Positions 33,662-42,669 of a stretch of 64,000 nucleotides of DNA are shown one piece after another. The DNA is taken from contig NZ_LT629758.1 of assembly GCF_900104725.1 (NCBI RefSeq), positions 4,664,501-4,728,500 on the forward strand, written 5' to 3'. The notes beneath the pieces are model-generated. The model was not told where the DNA came from, ran no database searches, and worked only from the letters and a program-made list of their open reading frames with translations. How positions within the stretch are numbered: position 1 is the stretch's first letter; every line of letters begins with the position of its first letter. The DNA is from Actinoplanes derwentensis. Lineage in GTDB: Bacteria; Actinomycetota; Actinomycetes; Mycobacteriales; Micromonosporaceae. Both the position numbers and the translations under genes were made by a program.

Positions 33662-34792
33662 GTGCTCACCAGACTGTTCGCGGACGCCATCCAAGAGGCC
33701 GAGCGGGTCATCACCACGGCCCCGCACGTGCGCAACGAGCAGGACCTGATCGAGGGTTACGACTACCTGGCCGGCAGCATCCGCGCGTCGGTCCAGATGG
33801 CCTGGGCCTACGAGCGGGACTTCCCCTATTTCGTACGATCGACGGGCCCCTACACGAAGATGGGTCTCGACAATCCGGACACGCTGTACTTCCACGCGTG
33901 GCTGCGTGACGACGCCGAATATGTGATCACCGGCGAGCGCGGCAGCACGGTGGACCTGAGTTTCCAGATCCTCGACGGCGACTACTCGCCGATCCAGGTG
34001 CCGGGCAGTCTGGCCGCCTTCGACGACCGGGAGATCGAGATCGCGGCGGACGGGTCGTACCGGATGATCCTCGGTCCCGGCCTGAAGGGCGCCGGCATGC
34101 TGGTGGTCCGGGAGGTCTTCAGCGACTGGGCCACCGAGCGGCCCGGGATGATCCGGATCCAGCGCGCGGACCGGATCGGCGCGGCCCCGCCGCCGCCCAC
34201 CCTGGACGCGTTGACCAAACGTTACGGAGTGGCCGGCAAGATCCTGATCAGCCGGCTGCGCACCTTCCTCGCTTTCGCCGAGCGGTTCTATCTGAACCTG
34301 CCGGTCAACACGCTCACCACCCCGCGGTCCACACCGGGCGGGCTGACCACCCAGTTCTCCTCGGCCGGTCACTACGACCTGGACGACGACCAGGCCATGA
34401 TCGTCACCGTCCCGGCCGGCGACGCCCCCTACCAGGGCGTTCAGCTGGGCAGCATGTGGTACGTCTCCCTCGATTACGTCAACCACCAGACCAGCCTCAC
34501 GCGCGACCAGGCGAGGATCGACCCGGACGGCATGATCCGGTACGTGATCAGCGAACGGAACCCGGGCGTCGCCAACTGGCTGGAGCGGACCGGGCACCGC
34601 CGTGGTTACGTCCAGTTGCGCTGGCAGCGGCTGGCCCGGGAGCTGACCGCCGAGGACGGGCCGAAGGTGGACGTGGTGGCCGTCGACGAGCTGCCGAAAC
34701 TGCTGCCGCACTGGACACCGATCGGGCCGCAGGCGTGGCGGGAACGGATCGCCGCGCGGCAGGCCGCCGCCGCCACCCGGATGCTGGGCTGA
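33662..34792 (+). CDS. Rv3531c-like protein of unknown function
   Basis: The 376-residue protein has no motif that assigns a reaction. Its length, its order before an SDR and a sulfotransferase-like gene, and the KstR box match Rv3531c-Rv3530c-Rv3529c of the mycobacterial cholesterol regulon. The sequence is mainly beta-rich with DUF1214-like stretches (ERDFPYFVRSTGPYTKMGLDN; DYVNHQTSL). It lacks a signal peptide. It ends directly at the start of the next gene. Confidence 0.75.
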   Translation: MLTRLFADAIQEAERVITTAPHVRNEQDLIEGYDYLAGSIRASVQMAWAYERDFPYFVRSTGPYTKMGLDNPDTLYFHAWLRDDAEYVITGERGSTVDLSFQILDGDYSPIQVPGSLAAFDDREIEIAADGSYRMILGPGLKGAGMLVVREVFSDWATERPGMIRIQRADRIGAAPPPPTLDALTKRYGVAGKILISRLRTFLAFAERFYLNLPVNTLTTPRSTPGGLTTQFSSAGHYDLDDDQAMIVTVPAGDAPYQGVQLGSMWYVSLDYVNHQTSLTRDQARIDPDGMIRYVISERNPGVANWLERTGHRRGYVQLRWQRLARELTAEDGPKVDVVAVDELPKLLPHWTPIGPQAWRERIAARQAAAATRMLG

Positions 34793-35563
34793 GTGATGCT
34801 GCTCGACGGGAAGGTCGTGGTGGTCGCCGGAGTCGGGCCGGGGCTCGGTCAGGCGGTCGCGATCCGGGCCGCTCAGCAGGGCGCAGCGGTGGTGCTCGCT
34901 TCCCGCACCGCGTCGACGGTGGAGGACCTGGCCGTGAAGATCGGTGACCGGGCCCTCGCGGTGCCGACCGACCTGGCTGACGAGACAGCGGTGCGGGCAC
35001 TGATCGAGCGTGCTCTCGACATGTTCGGGCGGATCGACGCGCTGGTGCACAACGCCTTCACCATGCCGCCGATGCGCAGTCTCGGAAAGGCCGATCTGGA
35101 CGAGGTACGGGCCGGACTGGACGGCAACGTGATCACCGCGCTGCGGACCATCCGCCTGGCCACGCCGGCTCTGATCGAGTCGCGTGGGTCGGTCGTCGTG
35201 GTGAACTCGGCGGTGCTGCGGCATTCTCGGCGTCCTTTCGGTCCCTACAAGCTGGCGAAAGCGGCTCTGCTGGCGGCGGCCCAGAACCTGGCGAGCGAAC
35301 TGGGCCCGCACGGGGTCCGGGTCAACTCGGTCGCGCCCGGCTGGATCTGGGCCGACCAGTTGCGTGGCTGGTTCGAGTTCCAGGCCGCACAGCGGGGTGT
35401 GCCGGCCCGGCAGATCTACGACGAGGTGGCCGCCGACATCGACCTGCGGCGACTGCCCGAACCGGACGAGGTCGCCGACGCGGTCCTCTTCCTGGCCTCC
35501 GATCTGTCCCGGGCCGTCACCGGCGCCTGTCTGGACGTCAACTGCGGGGAGTTCCACCATTGA
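34793..35563 (+). CDS. Rv3530c-like short-chain dehydrogenase
   Basis: The 256-residue SDR has an unusual nucleotide loop (VAGVGPGLGQAVA) and HNAF in place of NNAG, features seen in divergent SDRs. The catalytic tyrosine and lysine are in YKLAKAAL. It starts at GTG 34793 (an ATG follows at 34796) right after the previous stop and overlaps the next gene by 4 bp. An oxidoreductase step on a sterol intermediate is inferred from the operon. Confidence 0.8.
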   Translation: MMLLDGKVVVVAGVGPGLGQAVAIRAAQQGAAVVLASRTASTVEDLAVKIGDRALAVPTDLADETAVRALIERALDMFGRIDALVHNAFTMPPMRSLGKADLDEVRAGLDGNVITALRTIRLATPALIESRGSVVVVNSAVLRHSRRPFGPYKLAKAALLAAAQNLASELGPHGVRVNSVAPGWIWADQLRGWFEFQAAQRGVPARQIYDEVAADIDLRRLPEPDEVADAVLFLASDLSRAVTGACLDVNCGEFHH

Positions 35564-36684
35564 CCAGCGACGGGCGCACCGATGTCGGCACCGTGGACGA
35601 CCTGCACGCCTCGGCGAGCCGGCTGACCGGGCTGGACGACTTCGGCGACGGTGACGACGGTCATGCCGACGGGCTCCGGGTGCTGCTCGACTCGTACGCC
35701 CGCGAAGCCGGTCTGACCCCCGCCGGCAGCAAGTGGACCCGCGGCCTGTTGCGCGGCGCCCTGGTCTCCCGCCTGCTCGCGGAAGCCGCCTGGTGGCGCC
35801 TGCCGCAGCACACCGAAGTCGCCCTGCCCCGCCCGGTCTTCGTCACCGGCCTGCCCCGCACCGGGACCACCGCCCTGCACCGGCTGCTCACCGCCGATCC
35901 CGCCCATCAGGGCCCGGAACTGTGGCTCACCGAGGCCCCGCAGCCGCGCCCACCTCGCGAGACATGGCCGGCGAACCCGGTCTTCGCCATGCTCCAGCAG
36001 GCTTACGGCGGCGTCGGCCTCGACGGTGTGCACCATATGCGGCCGGGTCAGGTCGAAGAGTGCTGGCGTCTGCTCTGCCAGTCGATGACCTCGGTCTCGT
36101 TCGAATGCACCGCATACATCCCCTCCTACTCCTCGTGGCTGGCCGGGCGCGACTGGACGCCCGCCTATCGCCGGCATCGCCGCAACCTGCAGTTGATCGG
36201 CCTGAACGATCCGGACCGGCGCTGGGTCCTGAAGAACCCGAGCCACCTCTTCGCCTTGGACGCGCTGCTCGACGTCTACCCGGACGCCACGGTGATCCAG
36301 ACCCATCGGGATCCGCGGGCCGTGATCGCTTCGGTGTGCAGCCTCAACGCGCGCGCCTCCGACGGCTGGTCGACGGTCTTCGCCGGACCGGTCACCGGAC
36401 GTGCGCAGCTCGAGCTGTGGTCGCGCGGGCTGCGCCGGTTCCGCACCGACCGGGCCCGCCACGACCCGTCCCGGTTCATCGACGTGCGTTTCGAGGACCT
36501 GGCCGCTGATCCGATGCGGACCGTCGAGATGATTTACGACCGGCTGGGGTCCGGGTTGTCCGGCCCGGCGCGGTCGGTGGTCACCGAGACGATCCAGCGG
36601 GGTACGCCGAAACCCGAGCACACTTACGACCTGGCCACTTTCGGCCTCACCCCGGACGACGTGGACCGCGCTTTCGACGCCTGA
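35560..36684 (+). CDS. Rv3529c-like sulfotransferase-family protein
   Basis: The 374-residue protein has the PAPS 5'-phosphosulfate loop GLPRTGTT (97-104) and the 3'-phosphate segment HRDPRAVIASVCSLNARAS, so it belongs to the sulfotransferase family. It starts with TTG overlapping the SDR stop (TTGA). Rv3529c holds the same position in the KstR regulon of M. tuberculosis, with no proven substrate. Sulfation of a sterol or lipid is possible but unproven. Confidence 0.82.
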   Translation: MTSDGRTDVGTVDDLHASASRLTGLDDFGDGDDGHADGLRVLLDSYAREAGLTPAGSKWTRGLLRGALVSRLLAEAAWWRLPQHTEVALPRPVFVTGLPRTGTTALHRLLTADPAHQGPELWLTEAPQPRPPRETWPANPVFAMLQQAYGGVGLDGVHHMRPGQVEECWRLLCQSMTSVSFECTAYIPSYSSWLAGRDWTPAYRRHRRNLQLIGLNDPDRRWVLKNPSHLFALDALLDVYPDATVIQTHRDPRAVIASVCSLNARASDGWSTVFAGPVTGRAQLELWSRGLRRFRTDRARHDPSRFIDVRFEDLAADPMRTVEMIYDRLGSGLSGPARSVVTETIQRGTPKPEHTYDLATFGLTPDDVDRAFDA

Positions 36685-37069
36685 CCCGCAGTCCGGACCG
36701 GGAGTTCACGGCGCCTCCCCATCCGCACTCCCCCGGGGTTTTGATCGGGTTGGCCGGCAGGCTGATCGCACTCCACTTCGCATCCATGGACGAATGATTC
36801 CACGCCCGCGTGCGGTGTCGTAAGTTTCGGAGCCCAAGTCGAAAATAGATCAGCGTCACACCGAATCGGACTTACACGATCGTCTTGAGCTGCCGATAGC
36901 GTCACTTGTACTTCCGGAATGTTTCCGAAAGTTGTTGACAGCGTGTTGCGCGTCGTCGAATACTCGCAGCGAGATGAATCGTCGATCGTCGATTCGAATC
37001 ACTCCCCCACCGGCGTGAGCTCCTACCGCTCTGCCTGGATTCCCCGCCAGGCGTCACCAGGAGGAAGAC
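36685..37069 (+). promoter_or_regulatory. 385-bp leader of the deacetylase gene with two near-palindromes
   Basis: No gene is supported here. The AT content is higher than around it. A near-palindrome with arms cttccggaa and ttccgaaag lies at 36911-36931, a candidate -35 (ttgaca) at 36935-36940 with -10 gaatac at 36958-36963, and a second near-palindrome (gaatcgtcgatcgtcgattc) at 36976-36995. Catabolite or xylan-type repressors bind such sites in actinobacteria, but the match is only by form. Confidence 0.45.
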
Positions 37070-38053
37070 ATGTGGAAACGTCTCGTGATCACCGGGCTGG
37101 CCGCCGTCACGGCAGCCGCCGGAGCAGTGCTCGCCGCAAGCCCCGCCCCATCGCAGGCCGCGGCCTGTAACGGATATGTCGGCCTGACCTACGACGACGG
37201 GCCGGTCGCCGGCAACACCCCGAACCTGCTGGCGGCGCTGCGCAACAACGGCCTGCGGGCCACCATGTTCAACCAGGGGCAGTATGCCGCCGCCAACCCC
37301 GCCCTGGTCAAAGCACAGGTGGACGCCGGCATGTGGGTGGCCAACCACAGCTACACCCATCCACACATGACCCAGCTCAGCCAGTCAGCCATGGAGTCGG
37401 AGATCTCCCGGACCCAGACGGCCATCGCCAGCGGCGGCGGGGGGACACCCAGACTCTTCCGGCCGCCGTACGGGGAGACCAACGCGACGTTGCGTGCCGC
37501 CGAGCAGAAGTTCGGTCTCACCGAGATCATCTGGGACGTCGACTCGCAGGACTGGAACAGTGCGAGCACCGACGCCATCGTTGCGGCCGCCGCCCGGCTC
37601 ACCAACGGGCAGATCATCCTGATGCACGACTGGCCGGCCAACACCGTCGCCGCGATCCCCCGCATCGCCCAGGGCCTGACCGCCCGAGGGCTCTGCGCGG
37701 GCATGATCTCCCCGTCGACCGGCCGGGCCGTCGCGCCCGACGGTTCCACCACACCGCCGCCCACGACCACACCGCCGCCCACCGGCGGAAACTGCACGGC
37801 GACACTGTCAGCCGGCCAGTCCTGGAGCGACCGTTACAACCTGAACGTCGCGGTCTCCGGATCGAGCAACTGGACCGTGACACTCAACCTGCCCAGCCCC
37901 GCCAAGGTCATCAACACCTGGAACACGACGGCCACCTGGCCCAGCGCCCAGCAGATGGTCGCCAAGCCGAACGGCAACGGCAACACCTTCGGCCTCACTG
38001 TCCAGGCCAACGGCAACTGGACCTGGCCGAGCGTGTCCTGCACCGCCACCTGA
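37070..38053 (+). CDS. Secreted polysaccharide deacetylase (CE4) with CBM2
   Basis: The 327-residue protein has a signal peptide (cleavage near AQAAA, about residue 30), a NodB/CE4 catalytic domain with TYDDGPVAG, the metal ligands in NHSYTHPHM and RPPYGE, a Pro/Thr linker (about 224-240) and a C-terminal carbohydrate-binding module of family 2 ([20 protein letters not shown]). It deacetylates xylan or chitin outside the cell. The ribosome-binding site is aggagga at 37059-37065. It is a close relative of acetyl xylan esterases. Confidence 0.9.
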   Translation: MWKRLVITGLAAVTAAAGAVLAASPAPSQAAACNGYVGLTYDDGPVAGNTPNLLAALRNNGLRATMFNQGQYAAANPALVKAQVDAGMWVANHSYTHPHMTQLSQSAMESEISRTQTAIASGGGGTPRLFRPPYGETNATLRAAEQKFGLTEIIWDVDSQDWNSASTDAIVAAAARLTNGQIILMHDWPANTVAAIPRIAQGLTARGLCAGMISPSTGRAVAPDGSTTPPPTTTPPPTGGNCTATLSAGQSWSDRYNLNVAVSGSSNWTVTLNLPSPAKVINTWNTTATWPSAQQMVAKPNGNGNTFGLTVQANGNWTWPSVSCTAT

Positions 38054-38071
38054 CCCCCGTTCCCCATCCCC

Positions 38072-38105
38072 GCGGCGCGGCGGCCCCTCCCGGCCGCCGC
38101 GCCGC
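38072..38105 (+). terminator. Hairpin after the deacetylase gene
   Basis: A 14-bp perfect stem (gcggcgcggcggcc / ggccgccgcgccgc) with a 6-nt loop lies 18 bp after the stop. There is no T run. Confidence 0.75.
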
Positions 38106-38204
38106 ACCCTTCCCGAACCACGCGAACCGAAAGTGTCAGACCCCCGGAGCATCATCGACGGCAGAGCTTGACCTCAACCGCGATTCAAGTGGGAGGTTCA
38201 TGCC

Positions 38205-40082
38205 ATGAGCATGGAATCCGCCGCCTGGAACTCGATGTGGCACGTCATGAACCGCCAGGACGACAAACGGCCGTTCTCCCGCGCCACGTTACGGCGCATC
38301 CTCACCCTGGCCCGCCCATACCGGCGGGCCCTGACCGGCTTCCTGCTGCTCAGCGTCATCACCGCCGTCCTCGCGGTGGCGACTCCGGTGCTGGCCGGGC
38401 GGGTCGTCGACGCAATCGTCGAGAACCGCGGCACCTCACTCGTGATCGGCCTCGCGGTGGGGATCGCGGTGATCGCTCTGGCCGAGGCGGCACTCGGGAT
38501 GGTCCAGCGGTGGCTGTCGGCGCGGATCGGCGAGAGCCTGATCTTCGACCTGCGGACCAGAGTCTTCGACCACGTGCAGCGGATGCCGGTCGCGTTCTTC
38601 ACCCGCACTCGGACAGGCGCGCTGGTCAGCCGGCTCAACAATGACGTCATCGGGGCGCAGCGGGCGTTCAGCGACACCCTGTCCGGTGTGGTCGGCAACG
38701 TGGTCGCCCTGGTGCTCACCCTGATCGTGATGATCGGGATCTCCTGGCAGATCACCGTGCTCGCACTGCTTCTGCTGCCGGTGTTCGTGCTGCCGGCCCG
38801 GCGGATGGGCGGCCGACTCGCCAGCATGGAACGGGAGGCAGCCGAGCACAACGCGGCGATGAACACCCAGATGACCGAGCGGTTCTCAGCGCCCGGCGCG
38901 ACCCTGGTCAAGCTCTACGGCAACCCGGCGTCCGAGTCTGCCGAGTTCGCCGCCCGCGCCGGGCGGGTCCGCGACATCGGAATCCGCGCGGCGATAGCCC
39001 AGCATCTGTTCATGACCGCCCTGATCTCGGTGTCGGCGGTCGCGATCGCCCTCGTCTACGGCCTCGGCGGCTTCTACGCGCTGCGCGGACAACTCGACCC
39101 GGGTGCGGTGGTCGCCCTGGCCATCCTGCTGACCCGGCTCTACGCGCCGCTGACCGCACTCGCCAGCGCCCGCGTCGAGGTGATGACCGCCCTGGTCAGC
39201 TTCGAGCGGGTCTTCGAGGTGCTCGACCTGAAACCGCTGATCGAGGAGAAACCGGAGGCTCAGGCGGTTCCGGACGGGCCGGTGTCGGTCGAGTTCGACG
39301 ACGTGCGGTTCGCCTACCCATCCGCCGACAAGGTCTCGCTGGCCTCGCTCGAAGAGGTCGCCACCCTCGACACCCGAGGCGGTGAGGAGGTGCTGCACGG
39401 CATCTCATTCCGGGCCGAGCCCGGGCAGATGGTGGCGCTCGTCGGCTCCTCCGGTGCCGGAAAGTCGACGATGGCCGGGCTGCTCCCCCGGCTCTACGAC
39501 GCCGAGGCCGGCGCGGTCCGGCTAGCAGGGGTCGACGTGCGCGACCTGAGTGCCGCTTCGCTCCGGCAGAGCCTGGGCATGGTCACCCAGGACGGGCACC
39601 TCTTCCACGAGTCGGTGCGCGCCAACCTGCTCCTGGCCCGTCCCGAGGCGAGTGCGGAGGACATGTGGGAGGTGCTGCGCCGGGCCCACGTCGCCGACCT
39701 CGTCGAGTCACTGCCCGACGGGCTCGACACCGTCGTCGGCGAGCGCGGCTACCGGCTGTCCGGCGGCGAACGGCAGCGGCTCACCATCGCCCGGCTGCTG
39801 CTGGCCCGGCCGCGGGTCGTCGTGCTGGACGAGGCCACCGCCCACCTGGACTCAACCTCCGAGCAGGCCGTGCAGGCAGCCCTCGGCGAAGCGCTGAACG
39901 GCCGGACCGCGGTGGTGATCGCGCACCGGCTCTCCACGATCCGCGCCGCCGACCAGATCCTGGTCATCGAGGACGGCCGGGTGGTGGAACGAGGCACCCA
40001 CCCGGACCTGCTGGCGGCGGGCGGACGCTACTCCGAGCTGTACCGAACCCAGTTCAGCGAAACCCAACTCACCAAGGCGTAA
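38205..40082 (+). CDS. ABC exporter, fused permease and ATPase
   Basis: The 625-residue protein has a six-helix ABC transmembrane domain (about 40-330) and an ATPase domain with Walker A VGSSGAGKST, signature LSGGERQRL and Walker B VVVLDEATAHLD. It probably works as a homodimer exporting a lipid or drug. The start has gggagg at 38191-38196. No partner gene is present and the substrate is unknown. The 140 bp after it hold nothing recognisable. Confidence 0.9.
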   Translation: MSMESAAWNSMWHVMNRQDDKRPFSRATLRRILTLARPYRRALTGFLLLSVITAVLAVATPVLAGRVVDAIVENRGTSLVIGLAVGIAVIALAEAALGMVQRWLSARIGESLIFDLRTRVFDHVQRMPVAFFTRTRTGALVSRLNNDVIGAQRAFSDTLSGVVGNVVALVLTLIVMIGISWQITVLALLLLPVFVLPARRMGGRLASMEREAAEHNAAMNTQMTERFSAPGATLVKLYGNPASESAEFAARAGRVRDIGIRAAIAQHLFMTALISVSAVAIALVYGLGGFYALRGQLDPGAVVALAILLTRLYAPLTALASARVEVMTALVSFERVFEVLDLKPLIEEKPEAQAVPDGPVSVEFDDVRFAYPSADKVSLASLEEVATLDTRGGEEVLHGISFRAEPGQMVALVGSSGAGKSTMAGLLPRLYDAEAGAVRLAGVDVRDLSAASLRQSLGMVTQDGHLFHESVRANLLLARPEASAEDMWEVLRRAHVADLVESLPDGLDTVVGERGYRLSGGERQRLTIARLLLARPRVVVLDEATAHLDSTSEQAVQAALGEALNGRTAVVIAHRLSTIRAADQILVIEDGRVVERGTHPDLLAAGGRYSELYRTQFSETQLTKA

Positions 40083-40222
40083 CCGCATGACATCTCAGCA
40101 TCCCCAGGCCAGCATCACACAGGCCAGCCCAGCCCAGCGCGGCGCGCCCCCCGGAGACGCGGTAAGGACAGGTCATCCATGACCGGCGCGGCGCGAGTCG
40201 GCTGGACACGGGCGGGTGAATC

Positions 40223-41476
40223 TCAGGGGGCAGGGGCTGGCCGGTGGAGGGAGGATGCCCGCTTCAGGGCTCGGGTCATCAGCTTCTCGGCTCGGGCGCG
40301 GTCACCGTCGGAGGTCTCCCAGCCGACGTCGGCGACGACGACGATCGCTGGGCCGGTTCGGGCTACCACCACGAACGTGTGATGGGTGATCTGTTGGTCA
40401 ACGTGTTCCCAGCTCTGGCTCCAGCGCAGGACCAGACGGTCACGGCCGGTCGCGATCAGTGTCCAGGTGTCGTCGTCGCAGCTGCTCAGCGACGTTCGCA
40501 GGCCTCGTAGGTACTCGCGGGCGGCCCGGTCGGAGCGGTGCAGGGCGAGGTATTCCAGGACCACGACCGGGGCCTGGTCGACGTCGATCACTGCGGAGAC
40601 CCCGCGTTCGGCGGACGGCTGGGGCGCTTTCAGGCCACAGGGGCGGGGCGGGCGGATCTTGGGCCAGCTCTCACCGTCGACCGGGTACGGCTTCGACCCA
40701 CCGAGGTCCGCCGGCCGCCACATGGCACGGTCGGGGATCTCCGGTACTGGCACGGCGTCCCCGACAGAGGCCGTCGGAGCTGCGGGAACCACCGGCGTAC
40801 TCACGTCAGACGGGCTACGGGGGTCAGCCGCCCCGGCACGGTCACCTAGATCAACCACACCAGCCACGCTGCCCAGAACAGCCGCCCCGGCACGGTCACC
40901 CGAATCAGCCGCACCGCCCAGATCAACCGCCCCGACACCGTCTTCCAGGTCTGCTGCCCCGGCACTGGCACCCAGATCAGTTGCACCGGTCGGATTGGTC
41001 AGGTCGGCGCGGACAACGGACTCCGAACGGCCAGACGAAGCTGGACCATCGTGAGCAGCGAAGACACCTCGGTCAGCGTGCACTGGCAGGCGGCCGGGAA
41101 TCGGGGCGGCCGGGTCGATGCGGACGCGCGGGCGGGCGGGTGCGGCTGGAATCGCGGGGACGGGCAGGTCTGCGCGAAAGAGCCGGACAGGCGGGTTTGT
41201 CGGGAGCGGGCGGCTGGCGGCGGTACGCGGGAGCATCGGGACAGCTGGATCAGTGCGGTCCGGCGGACCGGAGTGTGCGGCCGGGAAGGAGTGGGTGGCT
41301 GGGGTGGTGGCGTTGGCTGAGGTGGAGCGGGCGGCCGGGGTGGTCACGGGCGACGGGGCTCCGGGGATGGCGGGTGTCGAGATGGGTGGCGAGGAGGCTA
41401 AGGCTGCGGGAACGTTCGGGGAAGAGCTGATGATCAGTGCCAACGCTGCGATCAGGGGTGCGTGGATGACAAGCAT
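40223..41476 (-). CDS. Secreted or membrane-anchored hypothetical protein with repeats
   Basis: The 417-residue protein starts with a hydrophobic signal-like segment (MLVIHAPLIAALALIISSS), then a long Pro/Ala-rich region and about five 11-residue repeats of the type GAADLGDRAGA (about residues 160-220). The C-terminal 120 residues form a folded domain (TWTLIATGRDRLVLRWSQSW; HHTFVVVARTG) that resembles the extracellular PknH-type sensor domain, a tentative match. ATG 41476 is chosen because ggagg lies just before it. The role is unknown. Confidence 0.65.
   Translation of the reverse strand: MLVIHAPLIAALALIISSSPNVPAALASSPPISTPAIPGAPSPVTTPAARSTSANATTPATHSFPAAHSGPPDRTDPAVPMLPRTAASRPLPTNPPVRLFRADLPVPAIPAAPARPRVRIDPAAPIPGRLPVHADRGVFAAHDGPASSGRSESVVRADLTNPTGATDLGASAGAADLEDGVGAVDLGGAADSGDRAGAAVLGSVAGVVDLGDRAGAADPRSPSDVSTPVVPAAPTASVGDAVPVPEIPDRAMWRPADLGGSKPYPVDGESWPKIRPPRPCGLKAPQPSAERGVSAVIDVDQAPVVVLEYLALHRSDRAAREYLRGLRTSLSSCDDDTWTLIATGRDRLVLRWSQSWEHVDQQITHHTFVVVARTGPAIVVVADVGWETSDGDRARAEKLMTRALKRASSLHRPAPAP
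40817..40990 (-). repeat. Degenerate 33-bp in-frame repeats
   Basis: Roughly five copies of a 33-bp unit encode GAxDLGxxAGA-like peptides in the secreted hypothetical protein. Confidence 0.6.
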
Positions 41477-41602
41477 TTCACCTCCGACGAGTGGCACCGA
41501 TTTCGCTCGACCCTACGCTCCTAGTGGTGGCTTTCTCGGGTCCTTCCCCGATTCGTGTGTTACGTTGGGCGTGTTGCAGTTTTGATTTCCACCGACGATT
41601 TC

Positions 41603-41639
41603 GACGCCTGACGGGCATCCCGGCCGACAGGCGTTTTTT
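41603..41639 (+). terminator. Intrinsic terminator in the leader of the cold-shock gene
   Basis: acgcctg (41604-41610) pairs with caggcgt (41628-41634), an inner cggg/cccg stem lies at 41612-41622, and tttttt follows. It stands 87 bp before the csp start on the same strand, so it ends either a small RNA or an attenuated leader. Confidence 0.7.
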
Positions 41640-41725
41640 GTCGATCCCGACTTCCGGGTGGTCATCAATGCAGTGACGTGGAGTTCCGCACGGTGCGGTG
41701 CTCCCAACCCCGCAAGGAGATAAAC

Positions 41726-41929
41726 ATGGCCACCGGTACCGTGAAGTGGTTCAACGGCGACAAGGGCTTCGGCTTCATCACCCAGGACGGCGGCGGCCCC
41801 GACGTGTTCGCCCACTTCTCGGCGATCGCGTCGTCGGGTTACCGCACGCTCGAGGAGAACCAGCGGGTGGAATTCGAGATCTCGCAGGGCCAGAAGGGCC
41901 CGCAGGCCGAGAACATCCGCACGATCTGA
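41726..41929 (+). CDS. Cold-shock protein (CspA family)
   Basis: The 67-residue protein is a complete cold-shock domain with RNP1 KGFGFITQ and RNP2 VFAHFSAI. It binds single-stranded RNA or DNA and acts as an RNA chaperone. The start at ATG 41726 is preceded by aaggag. The long untranslated leader with a terminator hairpin suggests control at the RNA level. Confidence 0.95.
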   Translation: MATGTVKWFNGDKGFGFITQDGGGPDVFAHFSAIASSGYRTLEENQRVEFEISQGQKGPQAENIRTI

Positions 41930-42007
41930 CGTTCGACGGACCTGATAAACGGTCCCTTATTTGATCTCGCCATCGACCGGAAATAACTGTCGGTGACGGT
42001 GAAACGG

Positions 42008-42058
42008 AGAGCGTGCGGAAGTCTCGATCCGGTTCGGATCAGGGCCTCCGCACGCTCT
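42008..42058 (+). terminator. Cruciform-type terminator after csp
   Basis: A 12-bp stem (agagcgtgcgga / tccgcacgctct) encloses a second perfect hairpin (gatccg gtt cggatc, 42026-42040) and is followed by tctgcgttt. Confidence 0.8.
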
Positions 42059-42111
42059 TCTGCGTTTCCGGGCCAAGCCCACCCACAGTTGTAAGGTCAG
42101 GCCGCGCACAT

Positions 42112-42245
42112 CGTTGCCAAGTCGGCCCGCACGCCGTTGCCAAGTCGGCCCGCAATCTGCTGGCAAGTCGGCACGCATGCCGTTGAACAAGCCGGCACGC
42201 AATCTGCGCACGAACCGGGCCGCGAGCCGTTACCGAACCGGCCAT
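42112..42245. repeat. Degenerate 21-26 bp tandem array, non-coding
   Basis: Units start cgttgccaagtcggcccgca and diverge towards the right (42112, 42135, 42160, 42181, 42207). No gene is supported in 41930-42669. Confidence 0.65.
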
Positions 42246-42414
42246 GCCGGGCCGGGAGCAGTTACCGGATCACGCCGGTGCACGGTTGACCCGATCACGC
42301 TGTCGCCAGGTCCAGCCTGCGCGCTGCTACTGCAAAGCAAAGCCTGCAAGCATTGCTGATGCCAATCGCGAGCGCTGTTTCCGAGCATCGCTGATAGGCC
42401 CGATCGGATAGGCC

Positions 42415-42507
42415 GATGCGCCCGAGTTGATGCGCCCGAGCCTGTGCGGCCGAGTCGATGCGGCCGAGTCGATGCGCCCGAGCTTGTGCGGCCGTAGCCG
42501 ATGCGCC
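42415..42507. repeat. Compound 14/28-bp tandem array, non-coding
   Basis: Units of gatgcgcccgag plus short spacers recur at 42415, 42429, 42457, 42471 and 42500, with gcggccgag interleaved, giving a partly two-level array. Confidence 0.65.
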
Positions 42508-42616
42508 TATAACCACTCGACCTGGCCGACCGGCTCCACCGTCACCGCCGCTTCACCGGGGCCGCGCGGGCGAGGTCGGTGACTCCACAGCCGGATCGCC
42601 CCGCGTACTCCATGAA

Positions 42617-42644
42617 GTGCTTTAAACTGAAGAGTTCAAAGCAC
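42617..42644. promoter_or_regulatory. 28-bp operator-like palindrome
   Basis: Arms gtgctttaaact and agttcaaagcac (one mismatch in 12) flank gaag. It is 25 bp upstream of the next gene and is likely a repressor site. Confidence 0.7.
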
Positions 42645-42669
42645 CGAGAGTAACGAAGGGACACCACCT

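Noticed and set aside
42112..42507. Possible CRISPR array or origin iterons
   Set aside because: Units are degenerate and of changing length, with no spacer structure, cas genes, dnaA-type boxes or replication genes nearby.
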